From an uncultured Anaerolineales bacterium (GTDB taxonomy: Bacteria; Chloroflexota; Anaerolineae; Anaerolineales; Villigracilaceae), in contig CALFXA010000051.1 of the NCBI GenBank assembly GCA_937928015.1, forward strand, positions 1 to 64,000: a DNA stretch of 64,000 bases. Direction: 5' to 3'. Below the pieces are notes generated by a model. That model made no database searches and was not told the DNA's origin. It worked only from the letters and a program-made list of their open reading frames with translations. Shown piece by piece: positions 8,296 to 16,196 of this stretch (its first letter is position 1; each line of letters begins with the position of its first letter). A program made the translations under genes and the position numbers.

Positions 8296-9378
8296 ATGCA
8301 AAATGAATTAAATCCGTCACAAGAAAATACAGTTCCAGAAAGTGCCATTAAACCAGTCACGCCTGAGCCAGTATTTACAATTCCGCCAATATCAGGATTT
8401 TGGCGCAGGTTTCTTGCTTGGCTTATAGATGTGCTTATTCTCGGCGTCATTGGGCAAATAATTGGCGTTGTCTTCTCATCTTTCCTTTTCAGTATTGGAC
8501 CCTACGGACGCCCCATTGGGTTACTTTTCACCATTCCGTATTTTGGAATAATGAATTCAAAGATTGGCGGCGGTCAAACCTTCGGAAAGCGAATAATGAA
8601 AATCGCTGTTCGCAACAAAGACAATGAACCAATTGAGTTATGGCGTTCTGTGATACGAATTTCTTTATTGGCGTTACCATCCTTGTTTAATCAATGGTCA
8701 ATTCCTGTGTTTCAAAATCCTATTGTGGTTTGGTTTTTATCCTTAATCATTTTCGGGCTAGGTGGAGCAATATTCTACACAATGGTTTTCAACCGAAAAG
8801 CACGACAAGGAATCCACGACTTAATTTTGGGAACTTATGTTGTTCATCTGGCTGAAAAGTCTGTTGAATCATTTCCGACAACACCCCGAATTCATTGGAT
8901 TGTAACAAGTGTATGGATTGGCATTGTGGCAATTGGGACACTGGTGATGTCATTAATTGCGCCATCCATAATCTCAAAAACGCCGTTAGCGCCAGTGATG
9001 AGTCTCTATAATATCTTGCAAGATGACCCTCGTTTTTTTACAGTCGGAGTTAATTCAAATACTTTTTATGGCTCAAATGGCAGAACAAGCCATACATTGA
9101 TTGTTACCGTTTGGTATAAAGGAAAACTAGCGGAAAGCGATAGAAAGGAAGTCGTTGAAAGCATCGTTAAAACTGTCCTTGAAAACACCGAAAACATCGA
9201 TGAATATGACGGCATACAGGTTAAAATTACTTCTGCTTACGATATTGGAATTGCAAGCGCAAATCTTTTCATATCATTTGGAAATTCAATTGATGAATGG
9301 CGAAAAGAAATTTATCCGAATGGTTCGCCAAATGGGTTTGTTCCATTTTTAATGGCGAAAGCTCTTGCAATCCTATAA
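8296..9378 (+). CDS. RDD family membrane protein (cassette A9)
   Basis: 360 aa. An RDD domain spans about residues 30-190: F-W-R-R-F-L-A-W-L-I-D opens helix 1, G-G-Q-T-F-G-K-R-I-M follows helix 2, and G-I-H-D-L near 173 is the usual closing motif. The RDD name-giving R-D-D pattern appears as R and D within A-W-L-I-D. A further membrane helix near 200 is followed by an outer domain of about 140 residues that is not recognised. RDD proteins are integral membrane proteins of mostly unknown function; some act in ion homeostasis. ATG 8296 lies 38 bases after the core. Confidence 0.78.
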   Translation: MQNELNPSQENTVPESAIKPVTPEPVFTIPPISGFWRRFLAWLIDVLILGVIGQIIGVVFSSFLFSIGPYGRPIGLLFTIPYFGIMNSKIGGGQTFGKRIMKIAVRNKDNEPIELWRSVIRISLLALPSLFNQWSIPVFQNPIVVWFLSLIIFGLGGAIFYTMVFNRKARQGIHDLILGTYVVHLAEKSVESFPTTPRIHWIVTSVWIGIVAIGTLVMSLIAPSIISKTPLAPVMSLYNILQDDPRFFTVGVNSNTFYGSNGRTSHTLIVTVWYKGKLAESDRKEVVESIVKTVLENTENIDEYDGIQVKITSAYDIGIASANLFISFGNSIDEWRKEIYPNGSPNGFVPFLMAKALAIL

Positions 9379-9381
9379 CGC

Positions 9382-9512
9382 ACCCAACAAAGCGTGCACT
9401 TGACGGATGGGAGTCTCCCGCCAAAACAGCATTATCTCGGCTCGAACATTTTCTACTCTCAGGCTTTTGTCCACTCTCGCCCCCCGTCCACCGCTAACGT
9501 AAGCCGTTAGGC
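9382..9512 (+). repeat. attC-A10 recombination site
   Basis: R'' ACCCAAC 9382-9388 pairs exactly with GTTGGGT 8251 of the same cassette. R' GTTAGGC is at 9506-9512. Confidence 0.9.
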
Positions 9513-9548
9513 GGCTGTCTTGCAAAGTAGTGTCAAAGGAGATTTACT

Positions 9549-11609
9549 ATGTACAAACCAAAACTCAAACAACTTTCGCGCCGTGATTTTCTTAAGTTGA
9601 GTGGAACATCTTTGTTGGGTTTTGTTTTGTCGGCTTGTGGTATTTCGTCAACCCCGATTCCACCAAACGCTACATCAACATCAATTCCACCAACGGACAC
9701 AGCGACTCCTGTTCCACCAACTCCTACAATCACGCCAACGCCAATTCGGGGGCTGGAGCCAAATCGTGGCATCCATCCACGATTAATTCTAAATGCCCAA
9801 CGAGTTGAAGAACTTCGAAGTTCAATTGAAACGACTCATAAGGCAGTATGGCAAGATTTTACTGATATTTGCTGTTACGATAAAATCCCAGATTATCCGC
9901 CCAATGACAGTGACGATTCCCAGGCTTGGCAACGCCCTGTCGGCGACGTAATACCTTCTTTTGCGCTCATATATCTTATGACTGGTAATAACTGGCACTT
10001 TAAGAATGCTAAAGAATTTGCATTAGCATCATGCAAGTATCCGACTTGGGGACTCAAGACTTGGAATGGACGAGATTTGGCGGCAGGGCATCAACTTTTG
10101 GGTTTAGCATTGGTTTATGATTGGTTATATGCAGATTTAGACAATGAGACAAAAGACATTATCCGAAACACATTACTTGAACGCGGGAGAGTGATGTTTG
10201 CATCTAAGGATGATGTGCGGTGGTGGCGTAATGACGCATATATGCAAAATCACCTCTGGATTAGTATGACAGGACTACTTGCGGCCGGGTTAGCCATCTA
10301 CGATGAGTATCCTGAAGTTTCCGACTGGCTAGATTTTGCCCATGAAAAGATTAGTATGACATTCTCTTTGTTGGGAGATGATGGCGCAAGCCATGAAGGG
10401 TTTAATTATTGGGAATATGGCGTTGATTTTTTACTTGTTTTCATGGAATTGGCTAGAAATTTTCTCGATGTAGATTTATATTCAAACGAATGGATTCGCC
10501 AAACCGCATTCTACAGCCTGTATCTTACTTTGCCTCGTTCAGGCTGGAAAGACGGTAGCAACGTTGTCAATTTTGCGGATTCGCCCCGTGAATTTTGGTA
10601 TCGCCCCGACCATATCTTAAGACCTTTAGCGAAAGAATATAAAAATGGTTACGCACAATGGGCAGCAGATAACCTTCTCAATGGAAACAAGGGTCATGGT
10701 GGTAAAACTTGGCGAAGTGTTGTTGGATATGACCCAACTGTTAATCCGACTCCTCCTGACGACCTTCCAACTCTTTATCATTTTCGAGATATGGATATTG
10801 TGGTTGCGCGTTCTGATTGGTCAGATAATGCATCTCTTGTAGCGCATAAGTGCGGACCCTATCTTGGTCATCGTATACTTTCAGCATCAATCCCCATAAA
10901 AGTCTTTGAGCAAAGCGTGGGACATGTTCACCCTGACGTAAATCACTTTATGGTATTTGGTAATGGTGAATGGCAAATTAGAGACGATGGCTATTCTTAC
11001 AAATGGACAGCTCAACACAACACATTATTAATTAACGGTAAAGGACAAATAGGCGAAGGTGAACAATGGTTCGGTCATATCAACCCTCAAAACTTGATAG
11101 CAGAACCATCCATACTAAAAGTAGAGTCGAGTATTGATGTAGACCATATAATTAGCAATGGCGCTGCGGCATATCCAGCGGATGCTAATCTCAAGCAATT
11201 TGTGCGACATCTTTTCTTTGTAAAACCCAACTTGCTAATCGTTGCGGATGATATTATTGTCAATCAGCCAAGCGAACTTGAGTTACGTTTTTTCCCTGAA
11301 GGGCAAATTGCACAAGAACAATCCGACGGGAGTTATCTTGTCGCTGGCAAGAAATCTGTTCTTCGGTTTCAAATATTAACTCCCAATGATGTCAATATCA
11401 AAACTGAGCCAGTGCCTGTGATTGACCTTAATAATGTAATAAATAAAATGTTAGCATTTCAAATTCAGACACAACAGGTACAATGGCGAAACGCCGTTGC
11501 AATATCGTGGTCAGACAAAGTGGAAACGCTAAAATCAGTCATTTTATCGGAATCCGAAAGTATATGGAATTTTGAGATTGGTCAACAAAAATTGGAATTG
11601 AACTGGTAA
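9549..11609 (+). CDS. Tat-exported heparinase II/III-family lyase lipoprotein (cassette A10)
   Basis: 686 aa, unusually large for a cassette gene. The N-terminus has a twin-arginine motif S-R-R-D-F-L-K followed by a hydrophobic stretch and lipobox L-S-A-C near residue 30, then a Thr/Pro-rich linker (35-70). Residues 75-400 form the alpha/alpha-toroid part, with W/Y-rich helices. Residues about 415-640 match the heparinase II/III beta domain: S-V-G-H-V-H-P-D-x-N-H-F near 455 and Q-H-N-T-L-L-I-N-G-K-G-Q near 495. Family members cleave uronate-containing polysaccharides by beta-elimination; the substrate cannot be told. It is probably a surface-anchored polysaccharide lyase. The start has AAAGGAG about ten bases upstream. 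Confidence 0.82.
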   Translation: MYKPKLKQLSRRDFLKLSGTSLLGFVLSACGISSTPIPPNATSTSIPPTDTATPVPPTPTITPTPIRGLEPNRGIHPRLILNAQRVEELRSSIETTHKAVWQDFTDICCYDKIPDYPPNDSDDSQAWQRPVGDVIPSFALIYLMTGNNWHFKNAKEFALASCKYPTWGLKTWNGRDLAAGHQLLGLALVYDWLYADLDNETKDIIRNTLLERGRVMFASKDDVRWWRNDAYMQNHLWISMTGLLAAGLAIYDEYPEVSDWLDFAHEKISMTFSLLGDDGASHEGFNYWEYGVDFLLVFMELARNFLDVDLYSNEWIRQTAFYSLYLTLPRSGWKDGSNVVNFADSPREFWYRPDHILRPLAKEYKNGYAQWAADNLLNGNKGHGGKTWRSVVGYDPTVNPTPPDDLPTLYHFRDMDIVVARSDWSDNASLVAHKCGPYLGHRILSASIPIKVFEQSVGHVHPDVNHFMVFGNGEWQIRDDGYSYKWTAQHNTLLINGKGQIGEGEQWFGHINPQNLIAEPSILKVESSIDVDHIISNGAAAYPADANLKQFVRHLFFVKPNLLIVADDIIVNQPSELELRFFPEGQIAQEQSDGSYLVAGKKSVLRFQILTPNDVNIKTEPVPVIDLNNVINKMLAFQIQTQQVQWRNAVAISWSDKVETLKSVILSESESIWNFEIGQQKLELNW

Positions 11610-11684
11610 TTATGACTGTTATCTGCTTTGCTAATTTTGGCATGGTGTCTTTTTTCAGTCAGCGAGTCCTGCATTCATAGAGCC
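11610..11684 (+). other. Spacer with recurring pre-attC motif
   Basis: Contains AGCGAGTCCTGC at 11661-11672, the same motif found at 160 and, with one change, at 1668. No gene is seen. Confidence 0.5.
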
Positions 11685-11814
11685 GCCAAACAAAGCGTGC
11701 ACTTGACGGGTGGGATTCTGCGGCATTTTCGGGCATTTTCCACGCCCGAACGAAATCCTGTTCTCGAAGTTTTATCTCGTCCCGCCTACACGCAGGTAAC
11801 GCACGCCACTGGGC
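11685..11814 (+). repeat. attC-A11, decayed
   Basis: The element is recognisable along its full length, but R'' is GCCAAAC (11685-11691; GCCTAAC expected from the core at 9506) and R' is ACTGGGC (11808-11814) in place of GTTGGGC. The loss of GTT should prevent cleavage at this site. Confidence 0.82.
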
Positions 11815-11816
11815 GT

Positions 11817-11897
11817 TTGTTATGGTATGAGCGAAGGCATTATTACGAAATAATCCAATCCCAAGAGAAAAGAATAAGGGAATTGGAGAAGAAATAA
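11817..11897 (+). CDS. Possible 26-aa peptide of a mini-cassette
   Basis: A TTG two bases after the decayed core opens a 26-codon frame ending in TAA at 11895. The peptide is highly charged and could form a short coiled coil (E-K-R-I-R-E-L-E-K-K end). It lacks a Shine-Dalgarno site and may be the relic of a longer cassette gene. Confidence 0.2.
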   Translation: MLWYERRHYYEIIQSQEKRIRELEKK

Positions 11898-12110
11898 ACT
11901 TGTTAGAATAAGTTCTGGAAGGTTAGCGTCTAATTATCCAACAAGTTGATGAGTCAATTTGATTTTGGCTCATCAAAGTTGACTTTTGATTAATTAGTAT
12001 TTTGGCAAGTTTTGTTTTTAGCAGTTGTTAAAGACTTAGTTGTGTGCAAAAATTTAGAGTATTGGCGATAATGTCTTATTTCAGTCAATGAGCCTGGCGC
12101 AACAAAACAC
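11898..12110. other. AT-rich non-coding tail of array A
   Basis: No gene is seen. An imperfect inverted repeat, ATTTTGGCTCATCAAAGTTG with nearby partial partners at 11940-11985, and a variant of the pre-attC motif (AATGAGCCTGGCGCAACAAA, 12088-12107) are the only structures noticed. Confidence 0.4.
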
Positions 12111-12165
12111 GTCCAAAGCAGCATGCACTAGACGTGTAAGATTCTGCAACAATCTCAGGCTTTCT
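12111..12165 (+). repeat. attC-A12 remnant (left half only)
   Basis: GTCCAAAGCAGCATGCACTA and the following bases align with the 5' half of the 1690/4098 subtype (GCCCAACAAAGCGTGCACTT...GATTCTGC...CAGGCTTT) and stop near 12165. There the text changes abruptly to GC-rich coding sequence. This is the array's right-hand junction. Confidence 0.72.
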
Positions 12166-12255
12166 GTCGAGGTCATCACTCGCGAAATCCCCAACGTTCA
12201 CTACGGCGACGCGCTGGAAATGGACCTGAACCCCGAAGAGATCACGGTCAGGTGA
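12166..12255 (+). pseudogene. 3' end of a truncated chromosomal gene
   Basis: In GC-rich codon use, an open frame of 29 codons ends in TGA at 12253. It begins in the middle of sense sequence exactly where the attC remnant stops, with no start codon or ribosome site. The peptide includes R-E-I-P-N-V-H-Y-G-D-A-L and ends E-E-I-T-V-R. I cannot name the family. It is best read as the surviving C-terminus of a gene cut by the arrival or rearrangement of the array. Confidence 0.6.
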
Positions 12256-12298
12256 TATACTTTTGATAAATTAAAGCTCAAACCGAAACGAGAACCGC

Positions 12299-13753
12299 AT
12301 GGAAGAACCAATCACCGAACCCACTGAGGGACAGGCCAATGTCCTGCCCGATCTGACCTTCGACCGACTCCCCGCCCCGCTGCGCGAGGCCGCCGTCCGC
12401 GCAGGCTGGGCGGACCTGATGCCCGTCCAGGCGCGCGCCATCCCCTATCTGCTGGCCAAACGCGACATGATGATCCAGGCCCGTACGGGCAGCGGTAAGA
12501 CAGGCGCCTTCATCCTGCCGATGCTCGAACGCCTCGATCCCGCGCGCGACACCTGCCAGGCGTTGATCTTGGTCCCGACGCGCGAACTGGCCAAGCAGGT
12601 CTTTCAGGAAGCCGAGAAACTGTGCGGCGACAAGGGTCTGCGCACGGTAGCCGTCTATGGCGGCGTGAAATATGGTCCGCAGATCGACGCGCTCAAACGC
12701 GGCGCGCACATCGTGGTCGGCACGCCAGGCCGCGTGCTCGACCATTTGCTCAAGCGTTCGCTCTCGCTCGAACATCTCAAGATGCTGATCTTCGACGAAG
12801 CCGACCGCATGTTATCGATGGGCTTCTACCCCGACATGCGCGAAATCCAGCGTTACCTGCCGCGCCGCGTCGTCCATACCTGCATGTTCTCAGCCACCTT
12901 CCCAGACGCCGTCAAGCGCACGGCGCAGGAGTTCATGCACAACGCCGAGTTCGTCAGCTTGAGCAGCGACCACATCCACGTCAGCGAGACGGAGCACGTC
13001 TTCTACTCCATCCCTGGCCTGGACAAGGATCGCACGCTCATCCGCCTGATCGAGATCGAGAATCCCGCCTCGGCCATCATCTTCTGCAATACCAAAGCGC
13101 GCGTCCACTATGTAACGGTGGTGCTGCAACGCTTCGGCTATGACGCGGACGAACTCAGCGCGGACCTCTCACAATCTGCACGCGAACGGGTGCTGGAGCG
13201 CGTCCGCAAGGGCACGTTGCGCTTCCTGGTCGCCACCGACGTGGCCGCCCGCGGGCTGGATATCCCCAGCCTGTCGCACGTCTTCCAGTATGAGCCGCCC
13301 GAAGAGATGGAGGCCTACATCCACCGCGCGGGCCGCACGGGACGAGCGGGCGCAGCGGGTATGGCCATCTCCCTGCTCGACAAGACCGAGCGTTTCGACC
13401 TCGAAAAGATCGCCAAATTCTACAGCATCCCCATGCGCGAGCTGCCCACCCCCACCGACGCCGATGTGCAGGTCGTGGTCGAGGAGCGCCTGACGGCCCT
13501 GCTCGAAGCCCGTCTGCGCGAGCGCGACAAGCTCCAGGCCGAGCGCTCGCGCCGTTTCGCCGCCCTGGCCCGCAGCCTGGCCGAGAACGAGGAAGAGTCG
13601 CCCGTCCTCACCATGCTGCTGGATGACTACTACCAGCAGTTGCTGCACGCTCCCGCCCCCCAGCCGACGGGTGAGCGCAACTCCGAAGACGCACCCAGCC
13701 GTCCGCGCCGACCCTCGGGCGGACGCGGAGGCAACCGCCGCCGCAAGCACTAG
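12299..13753 (+). CDS. DEAD-box ATP-dependent RNA helicase
   Basis: 484 aa. All core motifs are in order: Q-motif (M-P-V-Q-A-R-A-I-P, about 40), A-R-T-G-S-G-K-T (61), P-T-R-E-L-A (92), T-P-G-R (143), D-E-A-D (166), S-A-T (199), A-R-G-L-D (about 315) and H-R-A-G-R-T-G-R (about 342). The C-terminal tail after residue 450 is basic and Gly/Arg-rich (G-G-R-G-G-N-R-R-R-K-H), as in RNA-binding tails of RhlE/CshA-type helicases. It unwinds RNA duplexes in ribosome assembly or mRNA decay, in the cytoplasm. Start ATG 12299. The next gene begins 12 bases after its stop, with GGAGG between, so the two are likely co-transcribed. Confidence 0.95.
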   Translation: MEEPITEPTEGQANVLPDLTFDRLPAPLREAAVRAGWADLMPVQARAIPYLLAKRDMMIQARTGSGKTGAFILPMLERLDPARDTCQALILVPTRELAKQVFQEAEKLCGDKGLRTVAVYGGVKYGPQIDALKRGAHIVVGTPGRVLDHLLKRSLSLEHLKMLIFDEADRMLSMGFYPDMREIQRYLPRRVVHTCMFSATFPDAVKRTAQEFMHNAEFVSLSSDHIHVSETEHVFYSIPGLDKDRTLIRLIEIENPASAIIFCNTKARVHYVTVVLQRFGYDADELSADLSQSARERVLERVRKGTLRFLVATDVAARGLDIPSLSHVFQYEPPEEMEAYIHRAGRTGRAGAAGMAISLLDKTERFDLEKIAKFYSIPMRELPTPTDADVQVVVEERLTALLEARLRERDKLQAERSRRFAALARSLAENEEESPVLTMLLDDYYQQLLHAPAPQPTGERNSEDAPSRPRRPSGGRGGNRRRKH

Positions 13754-13764
13754 GAGGAAGAAAC

Positions 13765-14439
13765 ATGATTACCCGCCTGTACCTTGTCCGCCACGGTGCG
13801 ACCCCACTGACAATGGAAGACCGCTTCTCGGGCGCGGAAAACGTGGACCTCTCCGAGGAAGGCCGCCGACAAGTGCTGCATCTGGCCGTGCGTTTGGCCG
13901 ACGATAAGATCACCGCCATCTACGCCAGTCCGCTGGATCGCACGATGGACACCGCCCGCATCCTGGCCCGCCCGCACAAGCTGAATCCCGTCTCGAAGGA
14001 CGGCCTGCGCGAGATCAGCCACGGTCACTGGGAAGGCTTGAGCCGCAAGGAAGTGGAGAAGCAATTCCCAGACGAATATACCGCCTGGGAAACCGATCCC
14101 TTCACCTTTGCACCCGAAGGCGGCGAGTCGGGCATCAGCGTGCTGGCCCGTGCCCTGCCTGTCATCCGCGAGATCGTGGTGGACCATCCAGGCCAGAACG
14201 TGTTGATCGTCTCGCACAAGGCCACCCTGCGCCTGATCCTGAGCAGCTTGCTTGGCTTCGATGTGCGCGGCTACCGCGACCGTCTCGACCAGGCCCCTGC
14301 CTGCCTGAACATCCTCGACTTCAAGGATACCGTCCATGCACGCCTGATGTTGTTCAATGATATCTCGCATTACACCGACCAGCCCCAACGTCCGTTGGCG
14401 CGGCTTTCGAAGTGGTGGGACGAGATCAGAACAGAGTAA
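13765..14439 (+). CDS. Histidine phosphatase family protein (phosphoglycerate mutase-like)
   Basis: 224 aa. The N-terminal L-V-R-H-G-A-T motif carries the phospho-accepting His (about residue 9). R-x3-T-A near 60, the E-x-x-x-G-x-x-E-G stretch (G-H-W-E-G near 93) and V-S-H-K near 150 complete the active site. The substrate could be alpha-ribazole phosphate, fructose bisphosphate or another phospho-compound and cannot be decided. It sits 12 bases behind the helicase gene with AGGAGG before the ATG. A strong bidirectional terminator follows. Confidence 0.9.
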   Translation: MITRLYLVRHGATPLTMEDRFSGAENVDLSEEGRRQVLHLAVRLADDKITAIYASPLDRTMDTARILARPHKLNPVSKDGLREISHGHWEGLSRKEVEKQFPDEYTAWETDPFTFAPEGGESGISVLARALPVIREIVVDHPGQNVLIVSHKATLRLILSSLLGFDVRGYRDRLDQAPACLNILDFKDTVHARLMLFNDISHYTDQPQRPLARLSKWWDEIRTE

Positions 14440-14451
14440 CCCCAAAAATGA

Positions 14452-14488
14452 AAACATCCAGCCGCCAAAATGGCGGCTGGATGTTTTT
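14452..14488. terminator. Bidirectional intrinsic terminator
   Basis: Stem ACATCCAGCCGCCA (14454-14467) with its perfect complement 14471-14484, loop AAA, T run at 14483-14488 and A run on the other side. It separates the converging genes at 13765 and 14506. Confidence 0.92.
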
Positions 14489-14505
14489 TCTAACGAAAGA
14501 CGAAT

Positions 14506-16017
14506 TTATGGCGTACTCACCTCAAAGATCACCGCCTGGTCGTCGCGATAGACCTCGCGCAAACCAGGGTCTTTGGCGGCGGCGCGCAGGAAGTTTCCGT
14601 GCTTCAAGTCGGTGTGAATATAGCGTGCGCCGAACGTCGAGAGGATCTCGCCCGAGGGATTCGGCACATCGCCCTGCGTGATCTTGACCCAGTCATCGTA
14701 CAACTTCGAGTCATACAATTGCATGTAGGTTGGGTCGAGGCCGATCAGGTATGTGTTGTGTGTGTTGTAATAGAACAGACGAGGGAAATCGTCCCAATCG
14801 GTCTGAAAGACGCGCGCACCTGCGGGTGTGTTTTGCTTCAGCCAGTTGGAAGCGCCCGCATATAGATAGTATGGCTTGCTGCTGCGGATACTCTTCTGCG
14901 CGGCAGGCAGGGTGCGGACCATACCCGCGGTCAAGGCCAGCATGAGCAACACCACAGGCAGGTATGTCCGCAGGGAGAAGGCGGGGAACGCCCAGGGGGC
15001 GGAGTCGGCCGTGGAGGCGGGGGTAGGCCACAGGTCCGCGAGCAGGGGGGACCAGGCAAAGGCGGCGAAGATCAAGGCGAAGGCGGGAAAATATTCCACG
15101 AAGCGTCGGGCTTCGAAAAGCATCAAGCCGAAGAGCAGCGCGGTCAGTAATCCAAAAGCGGTGCGCAGGTCCATCTTGCGGCCTGAAAGCCCCAGCGCGA
15201 GGATACCGCCCGCGAAGGCAATCAGCGCGGGCAGGGAGTTGTTGAGCAATTGGCCCGTATCGTAGGGATACCACTCGTTGCCCACCGAGACTGAGGTGGC
15301 GTCGGTCAACTTGGGCAGCATGTGCTGGATCGAGAAAGTGATATTGGCGGGAAAATAGGGGTTGATGAGCACCCCCGCGACGATGCCGCCCACGATGAAA
15401 AGCAGCGGGCGAAATTCGAAGCGGCGTTCGATCAACGCTACCGCCAGGAGGTGCAGCCCGCCCAGGACCAGCATCAGCGGGAAAGCGTCATACGCCCAGA
15501 CGTAGAAGAAGGCCAGGATCGCCAGCCGCCAGGTCCTGCCTTCCAGCAGCCAGAGCATGGCCAGCGCCAACAGCCCCAGCGACAGGGATTGGGCGCGCGT
15601 GATGCTCATCCGATATAGGAAGGCCTCCGAGACACCCAGCAATCCCAACGCCCACAACCAGGCCAGCGGGACCTTCTGTCGAACCAACAGAACCCAGACC
15701 GCCAAGAAGGCCAGACTGGAGAAGAGGACTGCCGCCCACTTGGCGCCCGCACGCAAGTCGCCAAAGGTAAAGGGGATCAGGGCTACATGGAAGAGGAAAT
15801 GATGATCGTAGAACTTGTCCGCGCTGAGGATGCTGAGCGGCAGGTAGGGAAAGGGCGGCTTGAGTCCCTCGGTGCGCATCAGATAGGCCAGCTTGATATG
15901 ATAGTAACCGTCGTTGTCGGGCATGTCGCGTGTGGCAAACTGGACGGCGGCCATGCCTGCAAAGAAGGCGGCAAACAAGAGCAGGGCGGTCAATAGTGTG
16001 GAAAGGCGTTTGGGCAT
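14506..16017 (-). CDS. GT-C-like polytopic membrane protein
   Basis: 503 aa from ATG 16017; a longer upstream frame has no support. About ten transmembrane helices fill residues 5-400, followed by an outer C-terminal domain of about 95 residues. The first outer loop contains D-N-D-G-Y-Y-H (residues about 32-38), resembling the acidic D-x-x-Y-H motif of GT-C glycosyltransferases and STT3/AglB-type proteins. The C-terminal region has W-D-D-F-P and D-P-T-Y motifs. A lipid-linked sugar transferase role is plausible but inferred. It converges with the phosphatase gene and diverges from the EamA gene. Confidence 0.65.
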   Translation of the reverse strand: MPKRLSTLLTALLLFAAFFAGMAAVQFATRDMPDNDGYYHIKLAYLMRTEGLKPPFPYLPLSILSADKFYDHHFLFHVALIPFTFGDLRAGAKWAAVLFSSLAFLAVWVLLVRQKVPLAWLWALGLLGVSEAFLYRMSITRAQSLSLGLLALAMLWLLEGRTWRLAILAFFYVWAYDAFPLMLVLGGLHLLAVALIERRFEFRPLLFIVGGIVAGVLINPYFPANITFSIQHMLPKLTDATSVSVGNEWYPYDTGQLLNNSLPALIAFAGGILALGLSGRKMDLRTAFGLLTALLFGLMLFEARRFVEYFPAFALIFAAFAWSPLLADLWPTPASTADSAPWAFPAFSLRTYLPVVLLMLALTAGMVRTLPAAQKSIRSSKPYYLYAGASNWLKQNTPAGARVFQTDWDDFPRLFYYNTHNTYLIGLDPTYMQLYDSKLYDDWVKITQGDVPNPSGEILSTFGARYIHTDLKHGNFLRAAAKDPGLREVYRDDQAVIFEVSTP

Positions 16018-16138
16018 GAGGCGGACTCTCGAATAAGATGGAATGTATCCGATATGTCGTCTGAGGGAGAGAAAAGTTATGGGGGAGTCTAACGCAAAGG
16101 CGCAGGGATGCAAGGATTTTTTCAAAAGGATTAGGCGG

Positions 16139-16144
16139 TATAAT
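16139..16144 (+). promoter_or_regulatory. -10 element for the EamA gene
   Basis: A perfect TATAAT with G-rich flank lies 53 bases before the GTG start at 16197. An in-frame ATG at 16143 lies inside this hexamer and so cannot be translated from it. The -35 region (TTTTTTCA) is poor. Confidence 0.4.
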
Positions 16145-16196
16145 GCGCCTTCGCTTTCATGCCAAATCCGACCCTGCACTTGACTGGAAACCGACC

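Larger units (their letters stand above)
48..12165 (+). mobile_element. Integron-type cassette array A without integrase (CALIN-like)
   Basis: About eleven AT-rich cassettes, all reading on the + strand, are separated by attC-like elements at 182, 1690, 2538, 3283, 4098, 5190, 6412, 7198, 8162, 9382, 11685 and a remnant at 12111. Elements run from RYYYAAC to GTTRRRY. For every cassette with both ends intact, the 5' core is the reverse complement of the R'' box of its own attC: GTTAGGT 2661 with ACCTAAC 3283, GTTAGCC 3405 with GGCTAAC 4098, GTTAGCC 7321 with GGCTAAC 8162, GTTGGGT 8251 with ACCCAAC 9382. No tyrosine recombinase or attI is visible. The left end is cut by the contig edge and the right end is decayed. 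Confidence 0.9.

Noticed and set aside
182..11814. The regularly recurring elements as a CRISPR array
   Set aside because: Elements are 96-132 bp, spaced 0.5-2 kb apart, with a complete gene in each interval; CRISPR repeats are 23-47 bp with short spacers.
12278..13750. Long - strand frames opposite the DEAD-box helicase
   Set aside because: GC-rich shadow frames without motifs; the + strand carries every helicase motif.
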